Of a stretch of DNA of 41,296 nucleotides, positions 8,157 through 16,414 are shown piece by piece. This DNA comes from Caldilineaceae bacterium (GTDB taxonomy: Bacteria; Chloroflexota; Anaerolineae; Caldilineales; Caldilineaceae), in NCBI GenBank assembly GCA_022824685.1, contig JAJDZJ010000009.1:1-41296 (forward strand), read 5' to 3'. The stretch's first letter is position 1. Each line of letters begins with the position of its first letter. The notes below the pieces were generated by a model. The model searched no databases. It had not been told where the DNA came from and saw only the letters and a program-made list of their open reading frames with translations. A program made the position numbers and the translations under genes.

Positions 8157-9029
8157 ATGACTCTTGCCCGGACGCTCAAAAACCCTGACCTCACCAAGCG
8201 CCCTCCTACGGCATCACAGCCATCGGCAGAAAAACTCCACAGCTCCGCGCCCGCCGCCGCCAAACCCTTGGCGCTGATCGTCTTCCTGGAAAACGTCGGC
8301 CACATCCACGGCGTCAATCTGCCCCACTGGGCAATGACCGCAATCGACTGGCTGACTGAAGAGTACGCCAAACTCCTGCTGCGGCTCCTCGGCGCCTACC
8401 GTCGCTACCTCTGCATCCTCATCCTCGAAGATGACGATGCCACCGCCGCCAATCTGACCAACGCCTTGATCGAACTCAGCGCCACCCACACCGTCGATCA
8501 ACTCCTGCTCGTGCACGGACAGGAACGCTGCCTGAACGGTTACAAAGGCCGGGAGCTTGTCGACGCAGCCGCGTTCGACCAACTGCTCGCCCGCTATGCG
8601 GCGGACACCTCCCTGCTCGACCTGCGCGTGGTATACGGGGTCAACTGCTACGGCGCCAGCCTGGCTCCCACCTGGCTGGCCCTGGGCGCCCAAGCCGTGA
8701 ACGGCGCGCAGGCCGTCAACTGGCTGCCGGAGCCAAGCCTCAGCCTCTTTCTGCGCAAATGGCTCAACGGCGCCCCCTTCAGCGAAGCCGTAGGCAGTAG
8801 CGCCAGCCGCGCCCGGTCAATCGGCAAACTGCTCTGGCGGGACCAGGCCGACGGCAGTGAACACCCACACATCGCCGGCAGCCGCCAGATCGTCTACGGC
8901 CAGCGCGACGTGACAATCACCTCGCCAACGGACAGAACTCGAACCGCCCAATTGACAACAGCCCACAAGGTCGAAGCCGCCGCACATCCCCGACGCGCGT
9001 CCAACGGCCATACCCCTACCGCAGACTAA
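8157..9029 (+). CDS. Unrecognised protein with possible caspase-like fold
   Basis: The 290-residue product is not assignable by family. After a variable proline/alanine-rich N-terminus, a strand LALIVFLENVG is followed by ILILEDDDATAANLTNALIEL. Then come a strand ending in His (VDQLLLVHGQE, His120) and a strand ending in Cys (LRVVYGVNCYGASLAP, Cys164), followed by ALGAQAVNGAQAVN. This order of elements, with His-Gly and then Cys at the ends of consecutive strands and a downstream 'G-A--VNG' strand, is the layout of caspase-fold cysteine peptidases (C14/C13/C25/CHAT). The C-terminal 60 or so residues look disordered. The ATG at 8157 lacks a good Shine-Dalgarno; the frame is open further upstream but only over the preceding gene. 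It ends 10 bases before the HD gene. The fold call is inference. Confidence 0.6.
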   Translation: MTLARTLKNPDLTKRPPTASQPSAEKLHSSAPAAAKPLALIVFLENVGHIHGVNLPHWAMTAIDWLTEEYAKLLLRLLGAYRRYLCILILEDDDATAANLTNALIELSATHTVDQLLLVHGQERCLNGYKGRELVDAAAFDQLLARYAADTSLLDLRVVYGVNCYGASLAPTWLALGAQAVNGAQAVNWLPEPSLSLFLRKWLNGAPFSEAVGSSASRARSIGKLLWRDQADGSEHPHIAGSRQIVYGQRDVTITSPTDRTRTAQLTTAHKVEAAAHPRRASNGHTPTAD

Positions 9030-9039
9030 AGGAGCCGCT

Positions 9040-9627
9040 ATGCCCCTGCCCAGCCGGAATGAAGCGCTGCAACTGTTGCATGAATGGGTCGAAACCGAAG
9101 GCCTGCGACGCCACATGCTGGCTGTAGAAGCCGCTATGCGCGTCTACGCCCGCCACTATGGCGAAGACGAGGACCTCTGGGGCATGACAGGCCTGCTCCA
9201 CGATCTGGACTACGACCGCTTTCCCGACATGGACGACAAGGAAAACGGCCATCCCCGCACCGCCCTGTGTCTCTTCCGGAAGCAAGACTATCCGCCGGAA
9301 TTCATCCACGCCATCGAGGCCCACGCAACCTTCCTCGGCGTCCCCCGCCAGTCGAAACTCGATAAGGCGTTGCTTGCCTGTGACGAGTTGACCGGGCTCA
9401 TCCTCGCCTGCGCCTACGTGCGCCCCGACAAAGACCTGCGTAGCGTGAAGCTCAGTTCAGTCAAAAAGAAGTGGAAGGACAAGCGTTTCACCGCCGCCAT
9501 CGACCGCGCCGAAAACCTTCACTTTATCGAAGAGCTCGGCGAACCCTTCGATGAGCATGTGCAACGCGTCCTCGACGCTATGAAAGAGGTCGCAGCGCAG
9601 CTGGGCGTCTCGGGCGAAGAGAGCTGA
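9040..9627 (+). CDS. HD-domain hydrolase
   Basis: A 195-residue soluble protein with a clear HD metal-dependent phosphohydrolase core. Seen are His25 in LRRHMLAVE, His53-Asp54 in LLHDLDYDRFP, His70 in ENGHPRTA, His94 in AIEAHA and Asp114 in LLACDELTGLI. This order of histidines and aspartates is that of the HDIG-type hydrolases related to nucleotide and cyclic-dinucleotide phosphohydrolases. The natural substrate is not evident. A strong AAAGGAG lies eight bases before the ATG. It directly follows the caspase-fold-like gene with a 10-base gap and is convergent with the dehydrogenase large-subunit gene ending at 9663. Confidence 0.88.
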   Translation: MPLPSRNEALQLLHEWVETEGLRRHMLAVEAAMRVYARHYGEDEDLWGMTGLLHDLDYDRFPDMDDKENGHPRTALCLFRKQDYPPEFIHAIEAHATFLGVPRQSKLDKALLACDELTGLILACAYVRPDKDLRSVKLSSVKKKWKDKRFTAAIDRAENLHFIEELGEPFDEHVQRVLDAMKEVAAQLGVSGEES

Positions 9628-9662
9628 CTTCGCCCCGGGGCATAACTGGGCTGCCCCACGGA

Positions 9663-11981
9663 TCAGGATCCGCCCCCCGCCAGCGCCTCCAGAACGCGCG
9701 TCCGCGTCATCGGCAGTGTGCGGATGCGCCTGCCAGTCGCCGCATTAAACGCGTTCGCAATCGCCGCGCCCACCGGCCCGATGGGCGGCTCGCCCATGCC
9801 GTACGGCGTCTTGATCCCCGTGTCCACCAGTACCGATCGGACATCCGGCGCCTCCCGCATCGTCAGCAGCGGGTAGCTTTCGAAATTGTTCAACTCCAGG
9901 CGGCCGTCCTTCACATACGCCTGCTCGATCAGTGTCGACCCCACGCCCCACATCACGTTCCCCTCAATCTGCGCCATTGCCCCTTCCGGGTTGACGACCA
10001 GTCCACAATCTACCGCGCAGGCTACGTCATGGACCTTGATCTCGCCGGTCGCTGCGTCCACCGACACCTCCGCCACCTGCGCAACCACTGTGTTTGATGC
10101 AAAACAGGCCACGCCCCGGGCCCGGCCGGCACGCGGCGCCGTCCCCCATCCGCTTAGCTCGGCGGCCGCTTCCAGGACAGCTCTCATGCGTCCGCCCGCA
10201 GGACTGTCCGGCAGGTGATCGAGGCGGAACTGGAGCGGGTCTGCGCCCGCCTCCGCCGCCAGCTCATCTACGAAACTCTCCACTGCAAATGTATTCGCGA
10301 ACAGCCCTAACCCCCGCCACCAACCCGTCCATACCGGCAGCGTCTTACGCCAGGCTGTCACCGTGAGGTTGGGCACTTCATAATTGATACGCGCCCCAAT
10401 CGTCGCGCCGAAGTCCGCGCCCATGACAAATGCCATGAAGTCCGGCATGAAACTGAAGGCCACGTCGCTGCTGCCCTGCCTGTGCTCCATCGCGATGATC
10501 CGTCCAGACTCGTCCACGGCGCCGGAGAGAACGCTTTTCGTCGGTGGTCGCAGGTAGCCATGAAGCATCGCTTCGCTTCGATCCCATCCCACATGGACCG
10601 GCGCGCGAGCCGCCTTGGACAGGCGTGCCGCTTCAATCGCCACTCCGGTATCAAGCTTGCCGCCAAAACCGCCACCGAGATAGGTTGGAACCACCTGAAC
10701 GGTGTCGGCATCCACGCCCAGGGCTTCGGCGATCAACCCCTTCGCCCTTTCGTGAGACTGAGTCGAAACCCAAACCGTCACCTGGCCTTCCTGTACATCG
10801 GCAAGCGCTGCCGGCGCCTCGAGCGAGGCCTGCACGGCAAACGGTGAACGATAGGTGGCCGAAATCGCGGCCTCCTTCCCCAGCACGCCGGCCGCATTGC
10901 CTTCACGCTGGATCGTGACTCCGCCTTCTCCGGCCGGCTCGATCAGCGCCTCGATCTCCTCCTGCTGCCACAAATGCCCTTCATCCCACTCCGTTTCCAT
11001 CGCCTTTACCGCCGACCAGGCCGCACTACGGGAGTTCGCCACCACCCCTGCAAATCCGCTTTCCACATCGATCAGGAACGTCTCGATGCCTTCCATCTTT
11101 GCCGCCTCGCCCGGTGACGCGCTGAGCAGTTTCGCTTCCAGCGTAGGCGGCCGCGCCACAGCACCGTACAGCATATTGGGTACGCGCATGTCATAGCCGT
11201 AAACTGCCTGCCCCGTCACCTTGTCGGGAATATCGATGCGACCAACCGACTGGCCAATTACCGTGTATTCATCTGCCTGCTTCAGCTGCAGCGCCTCCTC
11301 GTCAGGTAGGTCCCAGTCAGTAATCGCCGCAGCTAGCCGGTGGAAGTCGGCCCTTTTCTCACGGTCGTCAGCGACGGCAAACCCCCGCCCTTCAACCAGC
11401 AGAGCATTCTCCGGTTGCTCTAAGATCGCCGCCGCCTCCCGCTGCAGCAGATTGCGCATGCCCGCAGCCGCTCGGCGCAGCGGCCCGAAGCTGGATGCAA
11501 CCGAAAAACTGCCGCCCGTACCGAAACTGTCCACCAGTCTGGAAGATGTATCAGCCTGCACCACGACCAGATCTTCCCAGCTGATTCCCAACTCCTCAGC
11601 CGCAATCTGCGCGATCGACGTGTGAACGCCTTGTCCCATCTCCGCCTTGGTCAGAGAGAGGCGTATACGGCTGTCCTCCAATACCTCCAGCCAGAGCGGC
11701 GGATCATCAGGCAACTGCATGAAACTGCTCCCCGCGTGTTCAGCCTCCGCAAAGCTCTCCGCCATGACTTCGTGCAGAACCGGTCTTCCGAAATATGCGC
11801 CCACGGCCAGGCCGGCTCCCGCCGCCCCCAGTCCGATCAGAAAACCGCGCCGCGAGAGTCTCCAGCGCCGTTTCCGCGGCGGGACAGGTTCTCGTCCATC
11901 CGCCCCTCCTTCCTCACTGTTTTCCTCAATCGAGTCGGCCTGCGCCTCGACCAGTCCGTCTGCATCGCGTTCCTGGTTCAT
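9663..11981 (-). CDS. Molybdopterin dehydrogenase large subunit, isoquinoline 1-oxidoreductase beta type
   Basis: The 772-residue product fits the IorB-type large subunit of xanthine oxidase-family dehydrogenases, which hydroxylate heterocycles or oxidise aldehydes using a molybdenum cofactor. It begins with an acidic leader and a twin-arginine signal (SRRGFLIGLGAAGAGLAVG), so export after folding is expected. Family motifs include YLGGGFGGKLD, MGQGVHTSIAQIAAEELG and, near the C-terminus, GMGEPPIGPVGAAIANA with the expected active-site Glu. Its ATG overlaps the stop of the iron-sulfur subunit gene by four bases (ATGA), giving tight translational coupling. No FAD-binding subunit is present, as in other IorAB-type enzymes that pass electrons to a membrane cytochrome. 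The actual substrate cannot be read from sequence. Confidence 0.9.
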   Translation of the reverse strand: MNQERDADGLVEAQADSIEENSEEGGADGREPVPPRKRRWRLSRRGFLIGLGAAGAGLAVGAYFGRPVLHEVMAESFAEAEHAGSSFMQLPDDPPLWLEVLEDSRIRLSLTKAEMGQGVHTSIAQIAAEELGISWEDLVVVQADTSSRLVDSFGTGGSFSVASSFGPLRRAAAGMRNLLQREAAAILEQPENALLVEGRGFAVADDREKRADFHRLAAAITDWDLPDEEALQLKQADEYTVIGQSVGRIDIPDKVTGQAVYGYDMRVPNMLYGAVARPPTLEAKLLSASPGEAAKMEGIETFLIDVESGFAGVVANSRSAAWSAVKAMETEWDEGHLWQQEEIEALIEPAGEGGVTIQREGNAAGVLGKEAAISATYRSPFAVQASLEAPAALADVQEGQVTVWVSTQSHERAKGLIAEALGVDADTVQVVPTYLGGGFGGKLDTGVAIEAARLSKAARAPVHVGWDRSEAMLHGYLRPPTKSVLSGAVDESGRIIAMEHRQGSSDVAFSFMPDFMAFVMGADFGATIGARINYEVPNLTVTAWRKTLPVWTGWWRGLGLFANTFAVESFVDELAAEAGADPLQFRLDHLPDSPAGGRMRAVLEAAAELSGWGTAPRAGRARGVACFASNTVVAQVAEVSVDAATGEIKVHDVACAVDCGLVVNPEGAMAQIEGNVMWGVGSTLIEQAYVKDGRLELNNFESYPLLTMREAPDVRSVLVDTGIKTPYGMGEPPIGPVGAAIANAFNAATGRRIRTLPMTRTRVLEALAGGGS

Positions 11982-12466
11982 ATCGCCGCCTCCTCTTCAC
12001 CCGCCCTCCCGGCCGCCTGCTGTACCGCCTGCAGGATGCGCACATAGCAACCGCAGCGGCAGTAGTTCCCGCTCATCGCCCGCACGGTCTCCTCCTCAGA
12101 CGGAAGTGGATTCCGTTCCAGAAACGAAACCGCCTGCATGATCTGGCCGCTCATGCACCAGCCGCACTGCGGCACCTGGTGATCGATGAACGCCTGCTGG
12201 ACAGGATGCAGCGTGAGCTCTCCGCTCCCATCCCTCTCCGCCAGACCTTCAATCGTCCGGATTTCTGCCCCCGCAACCGCGGCCAGCGGCATCAGACACG
12301 ATCGAACCGCCGCCCCATTTATATGAACGGTGCACGCGCCGCAGATCCCGACGCCGCAACCGAACTTGGTTCCGGTCAGCCCCAGCCAGTCCCGCAGCAC
12401 CCACAACAGTCTTTCTTCCGCGGGGACATCCAGCGTATAGCTTCTTCCATTGACATTCAGTTCCAT
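11978..12466 (-). CDS. 2Fe-2S subunit of the IorAB-type dehydrogenase
   Basis: The 162-residue product is the small electron-transfer subunit. The first, plant-ferredoxin-like cluster site is seen as GCGVGICGACTVHINGAAV followed by a downstream Cys in SCLMP. The second cluster site is QCGWCMSGQIMQAV and NYCRCGCYVRI. Both clusters of the CoxS/IorA family are therefore complete. No signal peptide is present, as expected if it is exported together with the Tat-bearing large subunit. A GGGGAGGGG stands about eight bases before the ATG. The stop overlaps the large-subunit start. It begins 27 bases after the preceding gene on this strand, which suggests that all four genes from uvsE onward share a transcript. 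Confidence 0.92.
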   Translation of the reverse strand: MELNVNGRSYTLDVPAEERLLWVLRDWLGLTGTKFGCGVGICGACTVHINGAAVRSCLMPLAAVAGAEIRTIEGLAERDGSGELTLHPVQQAFIDHQVPQCGWCMSGQIMQAVSFLERNPLPSEEETVRAMSGNYCRCGCYVRILQAVQQAAGRAGEEEAAI

Positions 12467-12493
12467 TCCAATCCCCTCCCCATCTCCCCTGCG

Positions 12494-13234
12494 CTACAAC
12501 ACAATCTCCCGACCCGGCTTCGCGTCAAGCGAGCCCCCCAGATCCACAAGCGCCCCGGCGACCTCCCGTAAACAACCGGCCAGGTCAGTTGCCACTCGGC
12601 TTTCGGGGATTCGTAGAATTGTCCACCTGTCCAGCGGCCCAGACACCTCACGCATATCGCTGGATTCATCCAGCCGGATGCCCAGGTATCCGTTGCGCAC
12701 GCGCAAAGCGATATCCACCGGCCATTCTCCCGCCAATCGATTGGGAAGCGGCCTCAGCCGGTTGGCGCGCAGCGCGTTCCAGAGCGCTTGAAACGGCTCT
12801 CCTTCTAGCTTCAGCTCCGTAACATCCTGCGCGCGTAACAGACGCTCCAACGTCGTGTGCATAAAGGTCAGGCGTCGAAACGTCGCTGCCGCAACCGGCT
12901 GCGCCAATCGCAAAAGCGGGCCAATCTCGATACGAAAATAATACTCATCCGCCCGCGCATGGCCCTCCTCCTCAGGGAGAAGCTCGGCGCGCGACAGCAA
13001 CTGATAGCCGCGAATCGCCGCATAATAGCTGATCGTACGAGCTTCCGACCTGCTCCCGAATGCGCCTGTCTGGTAGAACGCCAGGTAGTCTGCCCCGACC
13101 CGCCGCGGCGCTCGCCGCTGCGGAATGCGATACCAGCCCTCCGATGCCGCCCTTCGCAGATCGGCCTCGTTGTTGACAACCGCCACAAGCACTGTCCGCC
13201 GCAATTCGTAAGGGTCTGTATATTCCTGAGACAA
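12494..13234 (-). CDS. Unrecognised protein, possible degenerate PD-(D/E)XK-like C-terminal domain
   Basis: The 246-residue product matches no family I can name. The N-terminal half holds GWYRIPQRRAPRRVGADYL and AFYQTGAFG, a beta-rich stretch like a PUA/EVE barrel, then a Tyr-rich EYYFRIEIGPL and FRRLTFMHTTLERLL. The last 80 residues (VDIALRVRNGYLGIRLDE ... RWTILRIPESRV) have the strand-helix rhythm of the DUF559/Vsr-like nuclease fold. The expected acidic and basic catalytic residues are only partly kept (Asp174, Asp189, Glu190). Both domain ideas are inference. The start is TTG at 13234 after GAGGGTGGGG. It sits 16 bases downstream of the UV endonuclease gene and just ahead of the iron-sulfur subunit gene, so a DNA repair link is possible but untested. 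Confidence 0.7.
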   Translation of the reverse strand: MSQEYTDPYELRRTVLVAVVNNEADLRRAASEGWYRIPQRRAPRRVGADYLAFYQTGAFGSRSEARTISYYAAIRGYQLLSRAELLPEEEGHARADEYYFRIEIGPLLRLAQPVAAATFRRLTFMHTTLERLLRAQDVTELKLEGEPFQALWNALRANRLRPLPNRLAGEWPVDIALRVRNGYLGIRLDESSDMREVSGPLDRWTILRIPESRVATDLAGCLREVAGALVDLGGSLDAKPGREIVL

Positions 13235-13250
13235 ATCCCCACCCTCTTCC

Positions 13251-14231
13251 CTAATGTACGTGCCCCATCAGTCGCGGCGCATACTTGCCGATCTGCTCCC
13301 GCAGGCGCAAGAGGGCAACATCCTTCGCCTTGGCCTCCAGCATGACATCGAATGACCGCAGTCGCGCTGAAACCGCCGCCTGCAGCAGTTCGATGACCTC
13401 AAACGGGTGCAGAAAATCACTGTGTTGGTGCGGCAGAGGCATCTGCAAGCGGGCCTTGCCGTCCCGAAAAAGAGTACGCACCGCAGTGCGCGGGCTGCTG
13501 ACGTGGATCTTTGGGCGTACATCCCCAGGCCACGTCGCCAAAGCAATCTTCAGCGCATCCAGCTGCGGGATCGCGTCCGGGTTGTGGCAGCGGTGGTGGA
13601 GCGTATCCAAAACAACCGGTATCCCCGTCCTCCTGTGCGCCCACAGTACGTCTCGAAGACCGAACTGCCGGTCCCCGTTCTCCAGAACCAGACGCTTTCG
13701 CACATGTTCCGGCAATAGATTGGCCGTGCGCGCGAATCGGTCCAATGCCGCTGGCACGTCCTCGCCGCCTCCGCCCACATGAATTACAACCACGCTCGAC
13801 GCATCCAGGCCCATCCCATCCAACAAAGAGGCCGCCGCAGCCAGCTCCAGGCTCGAACGCGAGACCAGAGCAGGGTCCGGGTGACTCAACCGCACGTAAA
13901 AGCCCGGATGCAACGTCAGGCGCACGCGCTGCTGCCGCGCCATGTCCCCAATGGCCGCCAGTTCCGTCGAGCATTCCTCAATCTGATTGTGAAACGAAGG
14001 CAGGTCCGGGTGGGTCAGATAGGGCGCAAGCTGGCCGGCCATCCGATAGAACCGGATCTCCTTCCGCGCCAGGTACAGAAATATGTCGCGCAGATAGACC
14101 AGACTGACGCTCAAGTGAGGCTTGTTCTGCCAGCGCCGGCTGTCATGTGACCGCAGCCCCGACGCGCCCAGCACCTTGACGGGAAACCCCAGCCGCACCC
14201 GCGTCCCGTTCGCCATGAGCTGGTCGACCAT
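13251..14231 (-). CDS. uvsE: UV DNA damage endonuclease UvsE/UvdE
   Basis: The 326-residue product matches UvsE, a TIM-barrel endonuclease that nicks DNA 5' of UV photoproducts. Family features seen are RLGFPVKVLG at the start, FYRMAGQLAPYLTHPDLP at residues 61-78, and LTLHPGFYVRLS with His108. Further on are IHVGGGGED (His151), LVLENGDRQF (Glu184), VVLDTLHHRCHNP (Asp209, His212, His213), KIHVSSPR (His243) and the C-terminal MLEAKAKD (Glu299, Lys301). These are the expected metal-site and catalytic positions. The ATG at 14231 has no strong Shine-Dalgarno; an in-frame ATG six codons on (14216) starts closer to where similarity begins and may be the true start. It heads a four-gene minus-strand run. 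Confidence 0.9.
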   Translation of the reverse strand: MVDQLMANGTRVRLGFPVKVLGASGLRSHDSRRWQNKPHLSVSLVYLRDIFLYLARKEIRFYRMAGQLAPYLTHPDLPSFHNQIEECSTELAAIGDMARQQRVRLTLHPGFYVRLSHPDPALVSRSSLELAAAASLLDGMGLDASSVVVIHVGGGGEDVPAALDRFARTANLLPEHVRKRLVLENGDRQFGLRDVLWAHRRTGIPVVLDTLHHRCHNPDAIPQLDALKIALATWPGDVRPKIHVSSPRTAVRTLFRDGKARLQMPLPHQHSDFLHPFEVIELLQAAVSARLRSFDVMLEAKAKDVALLRLREQIGKYAPRLMGHVH

Positions 14232-14871
14232 CTAACTTTTCTGGGGAAACGTGAAGCCGCGATAAGAGGTTTTGTTTCTTTTACGCACGTAGCCCAACTT
14301 GAATTCGCTCGGTGGGCAACTGGGTCTGAGAGTTTCTCCTCTTGCCCATTGCCCAACACAATCCACGGCTGTCAGCCCTGCAACAGACTAACATACCAAT
14401 GACCTGCCTTCCAACTGCCCGAACAGGTGTACGGGCGCCAATTCGGTACCGTTTCAGGTCCATTTACGCGCCAGCGGTCCGGGGCACGCGATCCTCACCA
14501 ATCCCCACCCCGCCCCAGACCGGAAACAGGCCCGAGTCTTGAATCCCCGGCGCTGCTGGTGATTCCTGCGTGAAGTTGACGGCTGCGCCAGTTGTTATGT
14601 ACTCTATATCTGCAATCGAATCGCCTGCCCTGCGGAGAGCGCCGGCCCCATCATGGTTCTCGGCGCGACCGCACGGCATCGCTGTCTCGAGGTCGGCCCA
14701 CCTGGCCTCACCACAGGATTCGTAACGCCAGAGAGGGAACCGGATTGATTTTCCATTTCCCCCCTGCCTGGACTGGCGGATGCTTAGGCATGGTTGCCTT
14801 CGTCACCTGTTTCTCCACCCTGTGCTGACAGAACCGGGACACCCGTTCCCAACGTCCAAGGAACCACGAAT
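14232..14871. other. Intergenic region between divergent uvsE and secreted-protein genes
   Basis: No convincing gene lies here; short open frames on both strands lack family similarity, good start signals and coding character. A TTGACG at about 14576 followed by TACTCT with an 18-base spacer is a weak plus-strand promoter candidate, about 290 bases ahead of the secreted protein gene. No tRNA cloverleaf or strong hairpin was recognised. The region must hold the promoters of both divergent units. Confidence 0.5.
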
Positions 14872-16314
14872 ATGTACAGTTCACGCCTCCTGGCCGTCAC
14901 GACAGCGCTACTCATCTCACTGACCGCGTCGGCAGGACATCTGTCGGCGCAGGAACTGTCACCCGCCACCCAGACCGAGCCACCGGGTGCCTCTCCCGTC
15001 CAACCGGCCTGGCTGACGGGTGCCCCGGCGCCTGTGGCGCATCGCTCAGTCGCGCCGGCGCCCGCCTCCGTCTCCGCCGCCGCGATTCCGCCTGGATGGA
15101 AAGAGTATATCGACAACTCCCTTGGCTACTCCCTCGCCCTGCCCGCCAACTGGCTGACTTTCGACCTGCAGGCCGGAGATCTGGACAGAATTGCCGGCCT
15201 GCTCGGCGGTCGCGCCGCGTCCCAACAGTTGCGCAAATACATGGCCGCGCCCGCAGGCCAAAACCTCGGGCTCTTAGCCGTCGATTCCGACCCCAGCGAG
15301 TTGTTCGCCCTCCCGCCTTTCCCAACCTTCCTCAACGTCTCAGTCGCCAGCTTCCCAGACGGTCTGTCCGACGAACAGTGGGTTGCCCTCGTTGAAGAGT
15401 CAATCTCAGCGCTGGGCGAAGTCCGGATCGAAAGTGTCAGGCTCGGCACGCTCAACGACCTGCCCGTGGTCAGAGCCGCCGCCGTCTACCAATTGGGAGG
15501 CCAGGGCGCTGGCCTGACCGCCCAGCTCGACGTAACCATCGTCCGCGTTGACCAGGCGGCATATACGCTGACAACTGCAACCCGGCTCAGCAACGCCTTG
15601 GCTAAACGAATTGTGATTCACCAGATCGTCCAAACCTTTCGGCCTTTCCTGCCCGAACAGGTGGAAGACCGAGAGCCCACTCAAACCGAGAAGGCGAACG
15701 AAGCCTGTGACCTGCCCGGTCTATCAGCGTCAGCTCCCGCCGCCGCGCTTCCCAGGTTCTGGATACCCATCGTTGACGGGCGCCTGGGCTACTCTCTTGC
15801 CGTGCCAGTCAACTGGCAAACTTTCGACCTGCAGGAGGGAGACCTGGACCGTGTGACAGGCCTCCTCCGCGGCGAACTGGCAATGCAGCAACTGCAGGCC
15901 TTTCTGGATTCGCCGGCGGGAGAGACTCTTGGGATCTTTGCCGTAGAGGTGGACCCGGACAGCATGTACACCGTCCCGATCTTTCCGACCTTCCTGATCG
16001 TGTCCACCGCGCCGCTGCCGGAAAACGTGTCCGATGATGAGTGGCTTGCCCTCGTGGCCCACTCCATCACGGCTTGGGACGATACGCAGCTGATAGCAGC
16101 CGAATTGGGCGCAAGCAACGCGCGTCCGGCCATCAGGGCAACGGCTGCCATGCAGTTGGGCGAGCCAACGCATCAATTGACCGCTCATCTTGACATGACC
16201 ATCCTGCGAGCCAACCAGACCGCTTATCTTCTTATCATCGCCTCCCGCCCGGACGCCGCCGCCGCCAACCAACCGGTGATAGAGCAGATAGTCGATTCCT
16301 TCCGAGTCGAATGA
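14872..16314 (+). CDS. Secreted protein of two tandem PsbP/DUF1795-like domains
   Basis: The 480-residue product begins with a signal peptide (hydrophobic run LLAVTTALLISLTASAG, likely cleavage after HLSA-Q) and a Pro/Ala-rich linker. Two homologous domains follow, roughly residues 72-272 and 293-480. Each carries LGYSLALP-NW-TFDLQ-GDLDR near its start, a matching FPTFLNVS or FPTFLIVS strand, the pair SDEQWVALVEESI and SDDEWLALVAHSI, and a final QTFRPF or DSFRVE strand. The pattern resembles the PsbP/DUF1795 lipocalin-like fold, but the family call is tentative. The ATG at 14872 is chosen for an AAGGAA nine bases upstream and because the signal peptide starts there. The LRR gene follows by 100 bases on the same strand, so the two are probably expressed together at the cell surface. 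Confidence 0.75.
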   Translation: MYSSRLLAVTTALLISLTASAGHLSAQELSPATQTEPPGASPVQPAWLTGAPAPVAHRSVAPAPASVSAAAIPPGWKEYIDNSLGYSLALPANWLTFDLQAGDLDRIAGLLGGRAASQQLRKYMAAPAGQNLGLLAVDSDPSELFALPPFPTFLNVSVASFPDGLSDEQWVALVEESISALGEVRIESVRLGTLNDLPVVRAAAVYQLGGQGAGLTAQLDVTIVRVDQAAYTLTTATRLSNALAKRIVIHQIVQTFRPFLPEQVEDREPTQTEKANEACDLPGLSASAPAAALPRFWIPIVDGRLGYSLAVPVNWQTFDLQEGDLDRVTGLLRGELAMQQLQAFLDSPAGETLGIFAVEVDPDSMYTVPIFPTFLIVSTAPLPENVSDDEWLALVAHSITAWDDTQLIAAELGASNARPAIRATAAMQLGEPTHQLTAHLDMTILRANQTAYLLIIASRPDAAAANQPVIEQIVDSFRVE

Positions 16315-16414
16315 TTCCCGGATGCCAGCCGGCCTTCGACCCTTCATACTGCGCCAGATTGGCTGCAAACACATCTGCTGGAAACCGTCTACTGCCCGAC
16401 GAGGATCCTCAACC

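Noticed and set aside
10482..12571. Long antisense open frames across the dehydrogenase genes
   Set aside because: They mirror the codon bias of the real genes on the other strand and show no domain.
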